34,876 bases of DNA from Chloroflexaceae bacterium (lineage in GTDB: Bacteria; Chloroflexota; Chloroflexia; Chloroflexales; Chloroflexaceae). Below, one piece after another: positions 24,262 through 32,651 of the stretch. The stretch spans positions 1 to 34,876 of the forward strand of contig JAAURD010000024.1 of NCBI GenBank assembly GCA_012034075.1. Direction: 5' to 3'. Each line of letters begins with the position of its first letter. Position 1 is the first letter of the stretch. Position numbers and translations under genes: made by a program. Below the pieces are notes generated by a model that was not told where the DNA came from, did no database searches, and worked only from the letters and a program-made list of their open reading frames with translations.

Positions 24262-24383
24262 GGTCTGTTCAATCCATCTTGCTTGTGTGCGGGGAGAAAG
24301 GTGTTACTGGTACACAGGCCATTGCTCAATGCACAGACGTATCACTGGTGAGAGAGTACCATGCATTCGCGGTTGAACTATCG

Positions 24384-24410
24384 GAACGCATCAGATCAAC
24401 GTGGTCAGAC
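24384..24410. repeat. 27-bp dispersed repeat, copy 2
   Basis: Identical over 27 bases to 10718-10744. It ends 2 bp before the stop codon region (24413) of the 70-residue ORF and fills part of the 151-bp gap upstream of ruvC. Confidence 0.8.
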
Positions 24411-24412
24411 CA

Positions 24413-24625
24413 CTAGTCATCATAATCTTCATCTTCATCCAGGTAGGGTAGCCAGGCCGCAACATCAATCCGTGTAAAGAACTGATAGAGCACGGGCAAC
24501 ATCTCTGGGGAAATCACCAGTTCACTGCCAGGCTCAGAACCTTTGAGCATGAGTGTACCTTCACGGGTTAGCGTGATCGCATAATTTTGAATGGTGGTGG
24601 TCAGCAATGGTTGGCCGTTACGCAT
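24413..24625 (-). CDS. Small acidic-tailed protein between yebC and ruvC, unknown function
   Basis: 70 residues from ATG 24625 with AGGAG seven bases upstream, so translation is likely. It reads MRNGQPLLTTTIQNYAITLT, a strand-rich middle ('REGTLMLKGSEPGSELVIS'), a short helix 'PVLYQFFTRI' and a very acidic end 'YLDEDEDYDD'. No membrane helix or Cys. It lies 27 bp downstream of yebC on the same strand and is probably cotranscribed with it. I do not recognise a family. Confidence 0.75.
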   Translation of the reverse strand: MRNGQPLLTTTIQNYAITLTREGTLMLKGSEPGSELVISPEMLPVLYQFFTRIDVAAWLPYLDEDEDYDD

Positions 24626-24652
24626 GGAACGCTCCTCTCTGCACTTACACGG

Positions 24653-25414
24653 TTATGATTGATATTTGTTGAGTAGATCATCACTGATATCAAGGTTACT
24701 ATAGACCCGCTGCACATCATCCAGGTCTTCGAGTTTTTCGAGCAACCGGAGCACCTGCAGGGCATCTTTCTCTTCACCAGTTTGCACCATCGTTGTTGGC
24801 CGCATGGTCATCTCGGCGCCAGTAATCGGAATGTCATGCTCCATGAGCGCCTGACGCACGGTATTGAGTTGCGTCCATTCAGTATAAATCTCGAGGGTAC
24901 CATCTCCCACTTCCACATCTTCGGCGCCGGCATCGATAGCCTGCAACATAACCTCATCGGTGTCAAGACTGCTCCCGTCGATCTCGACCGTAATCAGCCC
25001 TTTTTGTTCAAACATCCAGGCAACCGAACCGGGCTCACCCGGCGTCGCGCCATTTTTGGTCAGGGTGGAACGAACATCCGAACTGGTTCGATTACGGTTG
25101 TTTGTAGCCGCCTCAATCAACAGGGCAACCCCACCAGAGGCATAGCCCTCATAGAAGACCATTTCATCCTGACCTTCGCTGCCCTTGCCCAAACCACGAT
25201 CAATCGCCCGCTGAATGCTGTCGGATGGCATATTATTTTGTCGTGCTTTATCGACCGCAAGCCGTAGACGAAAGTTCATATCCGGGTCACCGCCACCGCC
25301 TTCGCGCGTTGCAATGGCAATATCACGGGCCAGTTTGGTAAATATCTGTCCCCGTTTTTGGTCGGCTGCGCCCTTTGATCGTCGAATCGTATGCCATTTT
25401 GAATGACCAGACAT
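24653..25414 (-). CDS. yebC: YebC/PmpR/TACO1-family protein
   Basis: 253 residues from ATG 25414. The start '[20 protein letters not shown]' is diagnostic of the family, as are '[11 protein letters not shown]'-like (here [20 protein letters not shown]) and '[15 protein letters not shown]'. YebC-type proteins have been described as transcriptional regulators (PmpR) and, more recently and for TACO1, as factors that help ribosomes translate proline-rich stretches. Length and domain order are normal. The gene leads a probable yebC / small ORF / ruvC unit. Confidence 0.96.
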   Translation of the reverse strand: MSGHSKWHTIRRSKGAADQKRGQIFTKLARDIAIATREGGGGDPDMNFRLRLAVDKARQNNMPSDSIQRAIDRGLGKGSEGQDEMVFYEGYASGGVALLIEAATNNRNRTSSDVRSTLTKNGATPGEPGSVAWMFEQKGLITVEIDGSSLDTDEVMLQAIDAGAEDVEVGDGTLEIYTEWTQLNTVRQALMEHDIPITGAEMTMRPTTMVQTGEEKDALQVLRLLEKLEDLDDVQRVYSNLDISDDLLNKYQS

Positions 25415-25452
25415 GCTACCTGCTCCTGTCTTATCGTCCCTCTTGCTTCTTT

Positions 25453-25461
25453 ATTATAGCA
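25453..25461 (-). promoter_or_regulatory. Extended -10 promoter element upstream of yebC
   Basis: On the minus strand TGC-TATAAT reads from 25461 to 25453, an extended -10 with a perfect hexamer, about 40 bp before the yebC ATG. No good -35 lies at the normal distance, which an extended -10 can tolerate. Confidence 0.5.
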
Positions 25462-25509
25462 TACTTCGTTGACACACTCCTGGACCGAACAAATCACTGT
25501 GTGCCCATG

Positions 25510-27798
25510 TTATGCAAGCCATTTCATCACGCGCCATTCCGCATAGAGCGAACGGAGACGCAGGCTGATTTGCGGCGACAGCCGGTCGGAGACGCCATAG
25601 GCCAGCTGTTCCAGGTTGTTGCCGCCCAGCCGGGCCAGACGAGCCGTAGCGGTAGCCAGGCTAAACCGACCATAATCGGTCACCCATTGGCGGACGCCGC
25701 TGGGGCCGAGCACTTTCCATGGAATAGCCAGGATAATCCAATAGCGCAGCAACATCTGCCAGACGATTTTGTTGTAGTCGTCCCAGCGCATCTGATCTTG
25801 AAAGAAGCGTATTGCCAGTTCGTGGCCCAGTTCATCTAATGCGCCGAGAAAGGCGTTCTGGATTTCGTTGACATTGTGCGGTTGGCCCCAGGGTTGCATA
25901 AAACGGCTAAAGACCCAGTTCAGCGATACATTGATCTGGAATGGGCTGACTCGCTCAAGGTATTTCGGCTCCAGCAAATCGTGGTGGAGTGCATAGTCAA
26001 GCAGGCTGGTGGTGCGTTGGATATTACGAATGTGTGAACCAAAACCGCAATACGTCAGCGGGCTTTGCTGGGCGGCTGAATCTCCTACTGGTAAGACGCC
26101 CCGCAGCAGTGGGGCTTCTTGCGCGTTGACGCTGTGACGGCCCGGAATATAGCCATACACGGGCTTGATATGCTGAAAATCCGGACCGGGCTGTTTGTAG
26201 GTGGGTAAGAGATCAAAATAGATTTCAAAGAGCTCGAGCAGTGAGTAGATTGGCTGACCGGGAGGCGGGTGCGGATCACATCGTGGTGCATGCATCGTGC
26301 TACGATGTTTGGCATGCGGTCCGCGCAGCGCAGCATAATAAAACACATAGGTTGTCAGTTCGTCATTTCGCCCAGGAAACCCTTCCCAGATAAACTGACG
26401 GCCGGTTTGAATATCGGCCACGCTGATCAGGATATCCCCAATGGTCGAGTCCAGCTCACGTGGGCCAGTGCCCTGCACAAAACCACGAGCAACGGTACCG
26501 ACCGTAGGACACACCCCGGCAAAAGGGTCGCCCTGATGGCGCATCAGCGCCAGCGGTGAGACACTGCCCATCCCATCGAGGAGTAATCGTGCCGTGTAGG
26601 TTTCCGAGAGCGGCGTCGTGCTGCCGTCCGAGCGACGGGCTACCGATTCCAGTTCAACCGCAACGCGCAGTGGGCCTTCTTCGGTCACGCGGACACAGCG
26701 AAAGGTGCGATGATCGAGCAAGATACCACCGGCGGCTTCGAGTTTGCGTCGCATCAAACGCAGGATAGCGCCGGCATCAATCGCCAGATTAAGCACATTA
26801 TCCATCCAGAGTTCGTGATGATCGACCTGACTGTAGGGACTCTGGTGAAAACTGACGAGACCGCTGCGGTATTCGCGCATGATCACCGGCGCAAGATCAT
26901 CCCAGGTCACCACACCCGTATCGACCAGGTTTTGCAGTTCGGTACGGCTAATGTTCCATTCACGATGGGCACAGCCTACTTCGCTGCGGTCAAAGACCAT
27001 CACCCGCCAGCCATAACGGCAGGCCATCACGGTAGCATGAATCAGCCCCAGGCCACCGCCTGCATAGATCAGGTCATAGTCGGTTTGATGCATGTCACGG
27101 TGCAATGGCAATGTCTCCTGGTCCCAGGGTTGATAGACCGTGCTCTCATATTCGCCACGCAAAATGCGTTCCCATGAGCGTTCCAGCCGCCAGACCCGTT
27201 CCAGGTGATCGAGTGCTCCCATCGTCTCAAAGTGTTCTACCGTTTTGGGGTAATACGGTCGCAGCCGATCCGCCAGGGGCGATGCTGGGGTCAATGGAGC
27301 TTCGACCGGAGCGTTGCCCCCGCCCCCAACGCTTACCATGGCGCCAACATGCATCGGCACCGAAACCGTCGGTGCTGGTGACACAACCGCCACACGACGA
27401 CGCAACTGGCGGGCCAGCGCCGTCGTACAGCCGCGCAGCGCAGTAACCAGACGGTGGCGATAAAGCAACTGCTGCCAGGGCCAGATCATCCCCGGCAGTG
27501 TGAGTGTTACATGAACAATAGCGTGCGTCGAAAGGACAAAATCATGCAGGGTCATCTCGACCTGAAGTGTGATGGCAGGGTTAGCTTGAGAGACAATCGT
27601 CCAACAGAAGTGATCTTGCGATACGGTATCGCTCACAACGTCTATGGTATAGAGGTCGTCGCCCCAATGCCAGAAATGCCCCACCGGTTTGCCACCTGTG
27701 GGCAATGTTAGCCAGATATCATGGTCGTGTAAACGCTCACGCGTTACAGATAGGGGGACTGGTAGCTCAACATAATCGGTATGGTGTATCCTCATCAT
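25510..27798 (-). CDS. CruA-type lycopene cyclase-like flavoprotein with START-like N-terminal extension
   Basis: 762 residues from ATG 27798 (AGGA eight bases upstream). Residues ~240-760 resemble the CruA/CruP carotenoid cyclase family: FAD-binding 'YDLIYAGGGLGLIHATVMAC' (241-260) and the characteristic 'HREWNISRTELQ' (278-289), later 'GVLPVGDSAAQQSPLTYCGF' where the flavin is closed. CruA cyclises lycopene to gamma-carotene, the main carotenoid precursor of green phototrophs. The first ~125 residues are a strand-rich segment with Trp and His (HFWHWGDDLY; VEMTLHDFVLS) that looks like an SRPBCC/START lipid-binding domain. A Gly/Pro-rich linker (~140-175) joins the two. The family call is fairly firm; CruA versus CruP and the SRPBCC call are inference. 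It has its own promoter. Confidence 0.78.
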   Translation of the reverse strand: MMRIHHTDYVELPVPLSVTRERLHDHDIWLTLPTGGKPVGHFWHWGDDLYTIDVVSDTVSQDHFCWTIVSQANPAITLQVEMTLHDFVLSTHAIVHVTLTLPGMIWPWQQLLYRHRLVTALRGCTTALARQLRRRVAVVSPAPTVSVPMHVGAMVSVGGGGNAPVEAPLTPASPLADRLRPYYPKTVEHFETMGALDHLERVWRLERSWERILRGEYESTVYQPWDQETLPLHRDMHQTDYDLIYAGGGLGLIHATVMACRYGWRVMVFDRSEVGCAHREWNISRTELQNLVDTGVVTWDDLAPVIMREYRSGLVSFHQSPYSQVDHHELWMDNVLNLAIDAGAILRLMRRKLEAAGGILLDHRTFRCVRVTEEGPLRVAVELESVARRSDGSTTPLSETYTARLLLDGMGSVSPLALMRHQGDPFAGVCPTVGTVARGFVQGTGPRELDSTIGDILISVADIQTGRQFIWEGFPGRNDELTTYVFYYAALRGPHAKHRSTMHAPRCDPHPPPGQPIYSLLELFEIYFDLLPTYKQPGPDFQHIKPVYGYIPGRHSVNAQEAPLLRGVLPVGDSAAQQSPLTYCGFGSHIRNIQRTTSLLDYALHHDLLEPKYLERVSPFQINVSLNWVFSRFMQPWGQPHNVNEIQNAFLGALDELGHELAIRFFQDQMRWDDYNKIVWQMLLRYWIILAIPWKVLGPSGVRQWVTDYGRFSLATATARLARLGGNNLEQLAYGVSDRLSPQISLRLRSLYAEWRVMKWLA

Positions 27799-27894
27799 GC
27801 GGTTGTCCTGGTTACCTCTTTCTAGCAGATTTAGCTCGTGGTCTCTGCATGGTATCCATCGCAGTTACGATGATAGACAGCATTGATCATAAAG

Positions 27895-27922
27895 ATCATA
27901 CACAGGTTATCATATCTGTCAA
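27895..27922 (-). promoter_or_regulatory. Sigma70-type promoter for the CruA-like gene
   Basis: On the minus strand a perfect TTGACA (27922-27917), a 16-bp spacer and TATGAT (27900-27895). The start would be near 27888, with a ~90-nt leader. A direct repeat GATCATA-AA-GATCATA (27885-27900) overlaps the -10 and start site and may be a repressor site. Confidence 0.65.
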
Positions 27923-27955
27923 CAGAGATGTCGTCCGACGGGTCTATCGCTCGCT

Positions 27956-29170
27956 TTATGAAACGGTGACAATATCGTGCGCAGCGGCCCAGCGGGTCAG
28001 GTCCTGACGATTGATCGCCGCTGCCATCAGGTCGGGGAAAAGCTCCGGTGTGCAGGCAAAGACAGGGATACCCAATGCATGCATGCGAATGGCGGCACCC
28101 CGATCAAAGCTCGGTGCGCCGCTATCGTTTAAGGCTAACAGCGCTATCATCTGTACGCCAGAGGCGACAATCGCACCGGCCCGACGGATCATTTCATCTT
28201 CTCCGGATCCCTCATACAGATCGCTGAGCAAGACAAAAATCGTCTCCTGTGGCCGGTGAATCAACCCCTGACAGTAGGCCAGCGCACGGGGCGTATCGTT
28301 GCCCCCGCCAAGCTGTACGCCAAAGAGCAAATCAACTGGATCGTGCAATTGATCGGTCAAATCAACGACAGCTGTGTCGTAGGCGACTACGTGGGTTGTG
28401 ACGGACGGCAATGACGCGAGCACGGAACCAAAAATGCCCGCATATACCACCGAACGCCCCATTGAGCCACTTTGATCGATGCAGAGAATGATATCGCGTA
28501 ATGCCGAACGTTTGCGCCCATAGCCAATCCGCACTTCGGGAACAATCGTCTGATAGTCTGGTTGGTAGTGTTTGAGGTTGGCGCGAATAGTGCGATTCCA
28601 GTCAATCTCGTGGTGGCGTGGACGGTAGTTACGCGTCGCGCGGTTGAGACTGCCCATCACCGCCTGGCGCATCGGGTGGGCTAATTTGCGCTTGAGATCC
28701 TCGACCACGCCGTTCACCACAGCACGGGCAGTCTCACGCGCACGGTCAGGCATCACGCTCTTCAGTTCCAGAATCGTAGTGACCAGATGGACATCTGGCG
28801 ACATGGCTTCGAGCATCTCCGGCTGAAGCAACATTTGACGCAAGTTGAGCCGTTCTAGCGCATCCTTCTGCATAATGCGCACGACCGGCGTTGGGAAGTA
28901 GGTGCGAATATCCCCCAACCAGCGAGCGACCTTGGGGGATGATGCGCCCATGCCCACCTTGTGTTTATCCATTTCGGTGCCGTCGGACGTGCCGTCGGAC
29001 GTGCCGTCGGATGATGCATCCGATTCGCCCTGCCCGTAGAGCAAGCTCAGGGCGGTATCCATCTTTTCATCGTTGCCACCGAGCTTGCAGCCGGTGCCAT
29101 CGGCACTGCCACCACCCAGGATCAGACGCCAGCGGCGTTGTTGTTCTTCATGCGGGTCGGGTTGGGTCAT
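27956..29170 (-). CDS. VWA-domain protein of the MoxR/DUF5682 cassette
   Basis: 404 residues from ATG 29170, which overlaps the end of the DUF5682 gene by 23 bp; an in-frame TTG at 29203 would lengthen the overlap. The N-terminal ~110 residues are polar, with an SDGT repeat (53-65). A helical middle leads to a CoxE-like von Willebrand A domain (~222-404) with a complete MIDAS metal site: 'DQSGSMG' (D232, S234, S236), T293 in 'GGNDTP' and D317 in 'LLSD'. VWA proteins of this sort act with MoxR ATPases to insert metals or remodel protein complexes. This is the last gene of the five-gene unit. Confidence 0.9.
   Translation of the reverse strand: MTQPDPHEEQQRRWRLILGGGSADGTGCKLGGNDEKMDTALSLLYGQGESDASSDGTSDGTSDGTEMDKHKVGMGASSPKVARWLGDIRTYFPTPVVRIMQKDALERLNLRQMLLQPEMLEAMSPDVHLVTTILELKSVMPDRARETARAVVNGVVEDLKRKLAHPMRQAVMGSLNRATRNYRPRHHEIDWNRTIRANLKHYQPDYQTIVPEVRIGYGRKRSALRDIILCIDQSGSMGRSVVYAGIFGSVLASLPSVTTHVVAYDTAVVDLTDQLHDPVDLLFGVQLGGGNDTPRALAYCQGLIHRPQETIFVLLSDLYEGSGEDEMIRRAGAIVASGVQMIALLALNDSGAPSFDRGAAIRMHALGIPVFACTPELFPDLMAAAINRQDLTRWAAAHDIVTVS
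28977..29012 (-). repeat. In-frame 12-bp tandem repeat (three copies)
   Basis: GTGCCGTCGGAC occurs at 28977-28988 and 28989-29000, then once more with one change at 29001-29012. In the VWA gene it encodes Ser-Asp-Gly-Thr repeats in a flexible N-terminal region. Copy number can change without a frameshift. Confidence 0.8.
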
Positions 29171-31550
29171 GCGCTTCTTTCTGTGGTAAGGGTGTACTCT
29201 CAATGCCTAACAGCCGCGCCACCACGGGGAGCACACGGGCGGCTCGTTCATGATCAAGGGTGCTCTGCTCAGTGTGATGCGCTGTCACGGTCGGGCCGGC
29301 TTCCGCCGCGGTACGGACGCGCTCACCCAGACGACGGCGAACGGGCGCGGCAAAGGTTGAAAACGTGCGGCGCAGCAGGGGCAAGAGCTGTTCAAAGACC
29401 GATGGGGTGAGGCTCATCACCCAGCTATCTATAACCTGCCAGAGGACGTGATCATGCACCAGGATTTCGCCACTGCTCACCAGAAAGCCTTCAATCCAGC
29501 TCGCTGCATGCTCCGGTGGGTTAGCCGGCGAACATTCCAGGCCCATACGCCGGGCTACCTCGGCCGCATCCAGCGCATGCTGATCAAACAACAGCCGAAT
29601 GCAACGCCCCGCCAACAAGCCATGCAGTCCTGTCTGATCCGCCAGACGTTGCAACACACCCTGCCAGGCGGCATGCTGTTCCGGCTGTTGCAGCATGGTA
29701 ATCACCTGATTGCAGGCAATCAGCGACTTGAACATCTCACTGGCCGCGTCATCATCAAGCGAGGAGCAGGCACCTGGTAGACCAATGCAAATGCGTGTCA
29801 CCAGACTATCGACCACATGACCAACCGCCTCGGTATCGGTTTTGCGCACATCACCATAGCGCAGAATACTTGCCAGATCGGGCAATGCCTGCATCATCTG
29901 CCCAACATCGGTGGTCAGGGCCGCCTGGTTTTGCAAGCGCAGGGTCAGGTCGGGAATAGCATCGGGCAAATGGGCCAGCAACACGCGGTGGATCAACCGG
30001 CTCAGGGCGGGCAGGTTGGTGATGCCATCAGCTTCAACACGCACGCGGTGACCCGCTGCTTCATAGATCGTATTGCCCCAGACGCCCGCCTCAATCAGCT
30101 TGATTGCCAGTTCGGGCAACCACTGGATCCGCCATTTTTCCCAGAACGTCCCCTTCGCACGATCGCTCCCGCGTAGTTCACCCCAGGGTACGTCGATAAG
30201 CTGGAGTCGGTGCAACAGGTAACTGCGATCACGGTCGTTCTCTTTGCGCAGGTCCAGGTCCAGGTCACGCCAGTTCGCCTCGGGCTTGAGGCGCAGGCGG
30301 CGCTGTTCGCGCTGCAAATCGCCCTGCAGCGGCACCAGCGGGGTATCTTCAGGGACGCTGCCCAGCTCATTGCCAACAATCAACTGCTCGTGGATCAGGC
30401 GCATGGGCGCATCGCTATCAAAGCAGAAGATCGCACGGGCAGCCTCGTTCATTTCGGGCAGGCCGGGCAGCGGTGAGTCGCGCAAAGCTGCCAGTGTCTC
30501 TGCCAGCCGCACCGCCTCGATAATATGCGCCGAGGAGGCGTCCAGGTGTTCGCTGCGCAAGAGCCGCGCCACATGCGTCATCCAGTGAATGATCACATCG
30601 GTATGGTTGAGACCGGCCTGAGCCGACTGAAAGAGATGGCGGTACCAGCCGGGCGATTCAATGCCGGCGCCATAGCCACTGCGCATGGAGAGGCGGTCAT
30701 AGGTCCAGGGCACCCAGGTCGCTTTGACCTTCGCTTTTGGTAGGCCCTTGAGTTGCTTCGTATCTTCTTTTACCGGCGGCATGGTTGCCAGGGCCGGCCC
30801 ATGCCAGGCACCGCACACCACGGCAATGCGTTCAAACCCCTCGCGCTGCGCCTGACGAATAGCCTGTCGCATCCAGGCCTCGCGCTGCGCCTCACGTTCG
30901 GCTTCAAGTGGGTTGGCCGGCGGTGGTGTTTCGGCCCGCACTGCGGTCATCGCCTCTTGAATTGCCACAAAGAGGTCGGTACTATCACGCCGTTGCTCTA
31001 CCATATGCTCCCACCAGCGCTCACCATCGCTATACCCGGCGGCACGCGCCAGCACCCCCAGCGGGTCACGGCGCGGGTCATCGTCATCGGCCAGTGCCGC
31101 AGTTGGGTCATCGGTGGCTGCGGTTGATTCGGCTTCCGCCGGTGCTTGCTCCGTCTCGGGCGGGGCATTGGTTGGCGTCTCAGCCGCATCGGTCTCGGCT
31201 TCAGCTGGCGCCTGCCGCGCCTGTTCTATGGCCATCTGGTGCGCCTGCGGCAAATCCATAAAGCGCACCGGGATGTGCTGGGTTAACCCATACGAGAGTG
31301 CCTGCCATTCGGGAGAGAAGCGGGCGAAGGGGTAGTAGACGGCCAGACGCGGATCATCTGGCACGTAGATCAGCAGCGCGACCGGTGGGTCCATCTGCGG
31401 ATGGTTCACCAATGGCAGCACCTCAGCTGCATCGGGCGGGCCTTCAACCAGCAAGATATCGGGGCGCAGTTGCTCCAGCGCTTGAAGCAGGCTATGCGCT
31501 GAACCAGGGCCGTGGTGACGGATACCAAATATGTACGGGTCAGCGGGCAT
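29148..31550 (-). CDS. DUF5682-family protein
   Basis: 800 residues from ATG 31550, 15 bp after the MoxR stop. The N-terminus 'YIFGIRHHGPGSAHSLLQAL' (R11, H12, H13, G14) followed by 'RPDILLVEGPPDA' (E36) is the family signature. A second conserved patch is 'IAVVCGAWHGPAL' (H250). Between them lies a low-complexity Ala/Glu/Pro/Thr segment (~113-158). The long C-terminal half is helical. The two His/Glu patches and 'GAWH' recall the TraB/TIKI/ChaN/EreA fold ('H..S...L...Pd.v.vE' and 'GaGH'), which suggests a metal- or ligand-binding, possibly hydrolytic, domain. This comparison is my inference. No signal peptide or membrane helix. The family usually occurs with MoxR, VWA and SWIM proteins, as here. 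Confidence 0.85.
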   Translation of the reverse strand: MPADPYIFGIRHHGPGSAHSLLQALEQLRPDILLVEGPPDAAEVLPLVNHPQMDPPVALLIYVPDDPRLAVYYPFARFSPEWQALSYGLTQHIPVRFMDLPQAHQMAIEQARQAPAEAETDAAETPTNAPPETEQAPAEAESTAATDDPTAALADDDDPRRDPLGVLARAAGYSDGERWWEHMVEQRRDSTDLFVAIQEAMTAVRAETPPPANPLEAEREAQREAWMRQAIRQAQREGFERIAVVCGAWHGPALATMPPVKEDTKQLKGLPKAKVKATWVPWTYDRLSMRSGYGAGIESPGWYRHLFQSAQAGLNHTDVIIHWMTHVARLLRSEHLDASSAHIIEAVRLAETLAALRDSPLPGLPEMNEAARAIFCFDSDAPMRLIHEQLIVGNELGSVPEDTPLVPLQGDLQREQRRLRLKPEANWRDLDLDLRKENDRDRSYLLHRLQLIDVPWGELRGSDRAKGTFWEKWRIQWLPELAIKLIEAGVWGNTIYEAAGHRVRVEADGITNLPALSRLIHRVLLAHLPDAIPDLTLRLQNQAALTTDVGQMMQALPDLASILRYGDVRKTDTEAVGHVVDSLVTRICIGLPGACSSLDDDAASEMFKSLIACNQVITMLQQPEQHAAWQGVLQRLADQTGLHGLLAGRCIRLLFDQHALDAAEVARRMGLECSPANPPEHAASWIEGFLVSSGEILVHDHVLWQVIDSWVMSLTPSVFEQLLPLLRRTFSTFAAPVRRRLGERVRTAAEAGPTVTAHHTEQSTLDHERAARVLPVVARLLGIESTPLPQKEAHDPTRPA

Positions 31551-31565
31551 GAGGACAGCCTCTCG

Positions 31566-32651
31566 TTAGTCGTTGATCAGTTCACGGCAGGCGCGGTAGA
31601 GGTCTTTCCAACCGTTACGCTCCTTCACTACCGTTTCGAGATATTCTTTCCAGATAACGCTATCATGGACCGGGTCTTTCACCACTGCGCCGACCAGACT
31701 GGCTGCAATATCGTGGGCCTTGAGTTTGCCATCGCCGAAGTGGGCCGCTAGTGCCTGACCACTGTTGATCACAGAGATAGCCTCAGCCGTGCTCAATGTG
31801 CTCCCCGGGCTTTTCAGCCGGGTTTTGCCATCGTTAGTGACACCCTGGCGCAATTCACGGAAGATGGTCACCACGCGGCGAATCTCTTCGAGCGCGGGTG
31901 GTTCAGCCGGCAGTTCAAGCGTGCGGCCCAGGCTCGCCACGCGTTGACGCACAATCTCGACCTCTTCTTCGGCTTTATCGGGCAACGGTAATACGACGGT
32001 ATTGAAGCGCCGCCGTAACGCACTGGAGAGATCATTGACGCCCCGGTCGCGGTCATTGGCCGTCGCAATCAGGTTAAACCCGCGCACGGCCTGCACCTCG
32101 GTATTGAGTTCGGGCACAGGCAAGGTCTTTTCCGAGAGGATCGTAATCAACGTATCCTGCACATCCGAGGGAATACGGGTTAACTCTTCCAGGCGAGCAA
32201 TCTTGCCCTGCTGCATTGCTCGCATCAGTGGACTGGCAACCAGGGCTGCCTCCGATGGCCCTTCGGCGAGCAAGCGAGCATAGTTCCAGCCATAACGCAC
32301 GGCCTCCTCGCTGGTACCCGCCGTGCCCTGGATCATCATCGTCGAGTCACCCGAAACGGCGGCTGCCAGATGCTCCGACACCCAGCTTTTGGCGGTACCT
32401 GGCACGCCCAGCAAGAGCAAGGCGCGGTCAGTCGCCAGGGTTGCCACCGCAATTTCAATCAAGCGGCGACTGCCAATATATTTAGCGCTGATCGTTCGAC
32501 CGCTCTTCAGTTTGCCGCCCATCACATAGGTTAGCACGGCCCAGGGTGAGAGCTTCCAGTTGGTCGGACGTGTGTGGCTATCCTCTTCTATCAGGGCAGC
32601 CAGTTCATCGGCAAACTGCTGTTCGGCGTGCTGCCGTAAAAATGTGGTCAT
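31566..32651 (-). CDS. MoxR-family AAA+ ATPase
   Basis: 361 residues from ATG 32651, which shares ATGA with the stop of the DUF5691 gene, so translation is coupled. Walker A is 'GVPGTAKS' (82-89), the Walker B region reads 'GKIARLEELTRIP' (149-161, Glu-Glu as in this MoxR subgroup), sensor 1 is 'LIATANDRDRG' (N199) and the arginine-finger region is 'LSSALRRRF' (208-216). MoxR ATPases form hexamers that remodel or activate partner proteins, commonly a VWA protein encoded beside them. This is the motor of the cassette. Confidence 0.93.
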   Translation of the reverse strand: MTTFLRQHAEQQFADELAALIEEDSHTRPTNWKLSPWAVLTYVMGGKLKSGRTISAKYIGSRRLIEIAVATLATDRALLLLGVPGTAKSWVSEHLAAAVSGDSTMMIQGTAGTSEEAVRYGWNYARLLAEGPSEAALVASPLMRAMQQGKIARLEELTRIPSDVQDTLITILSEKTLPVPELNTEVQAVRGFNLIATANDRDRGVNDLSSALRRRFNTVVLPLPDKAEEEVEIVRQRVASLGRTLELPAEPPALEEIRRVVTIFRELRQGVTNDGKTRLKSPGSTLSTAEAISVINSGQALAAHFGDGKLKAHDIAASLVGAVVKDPVHDSVIWKEYLETVVKERNGWKDLYRACRELIND

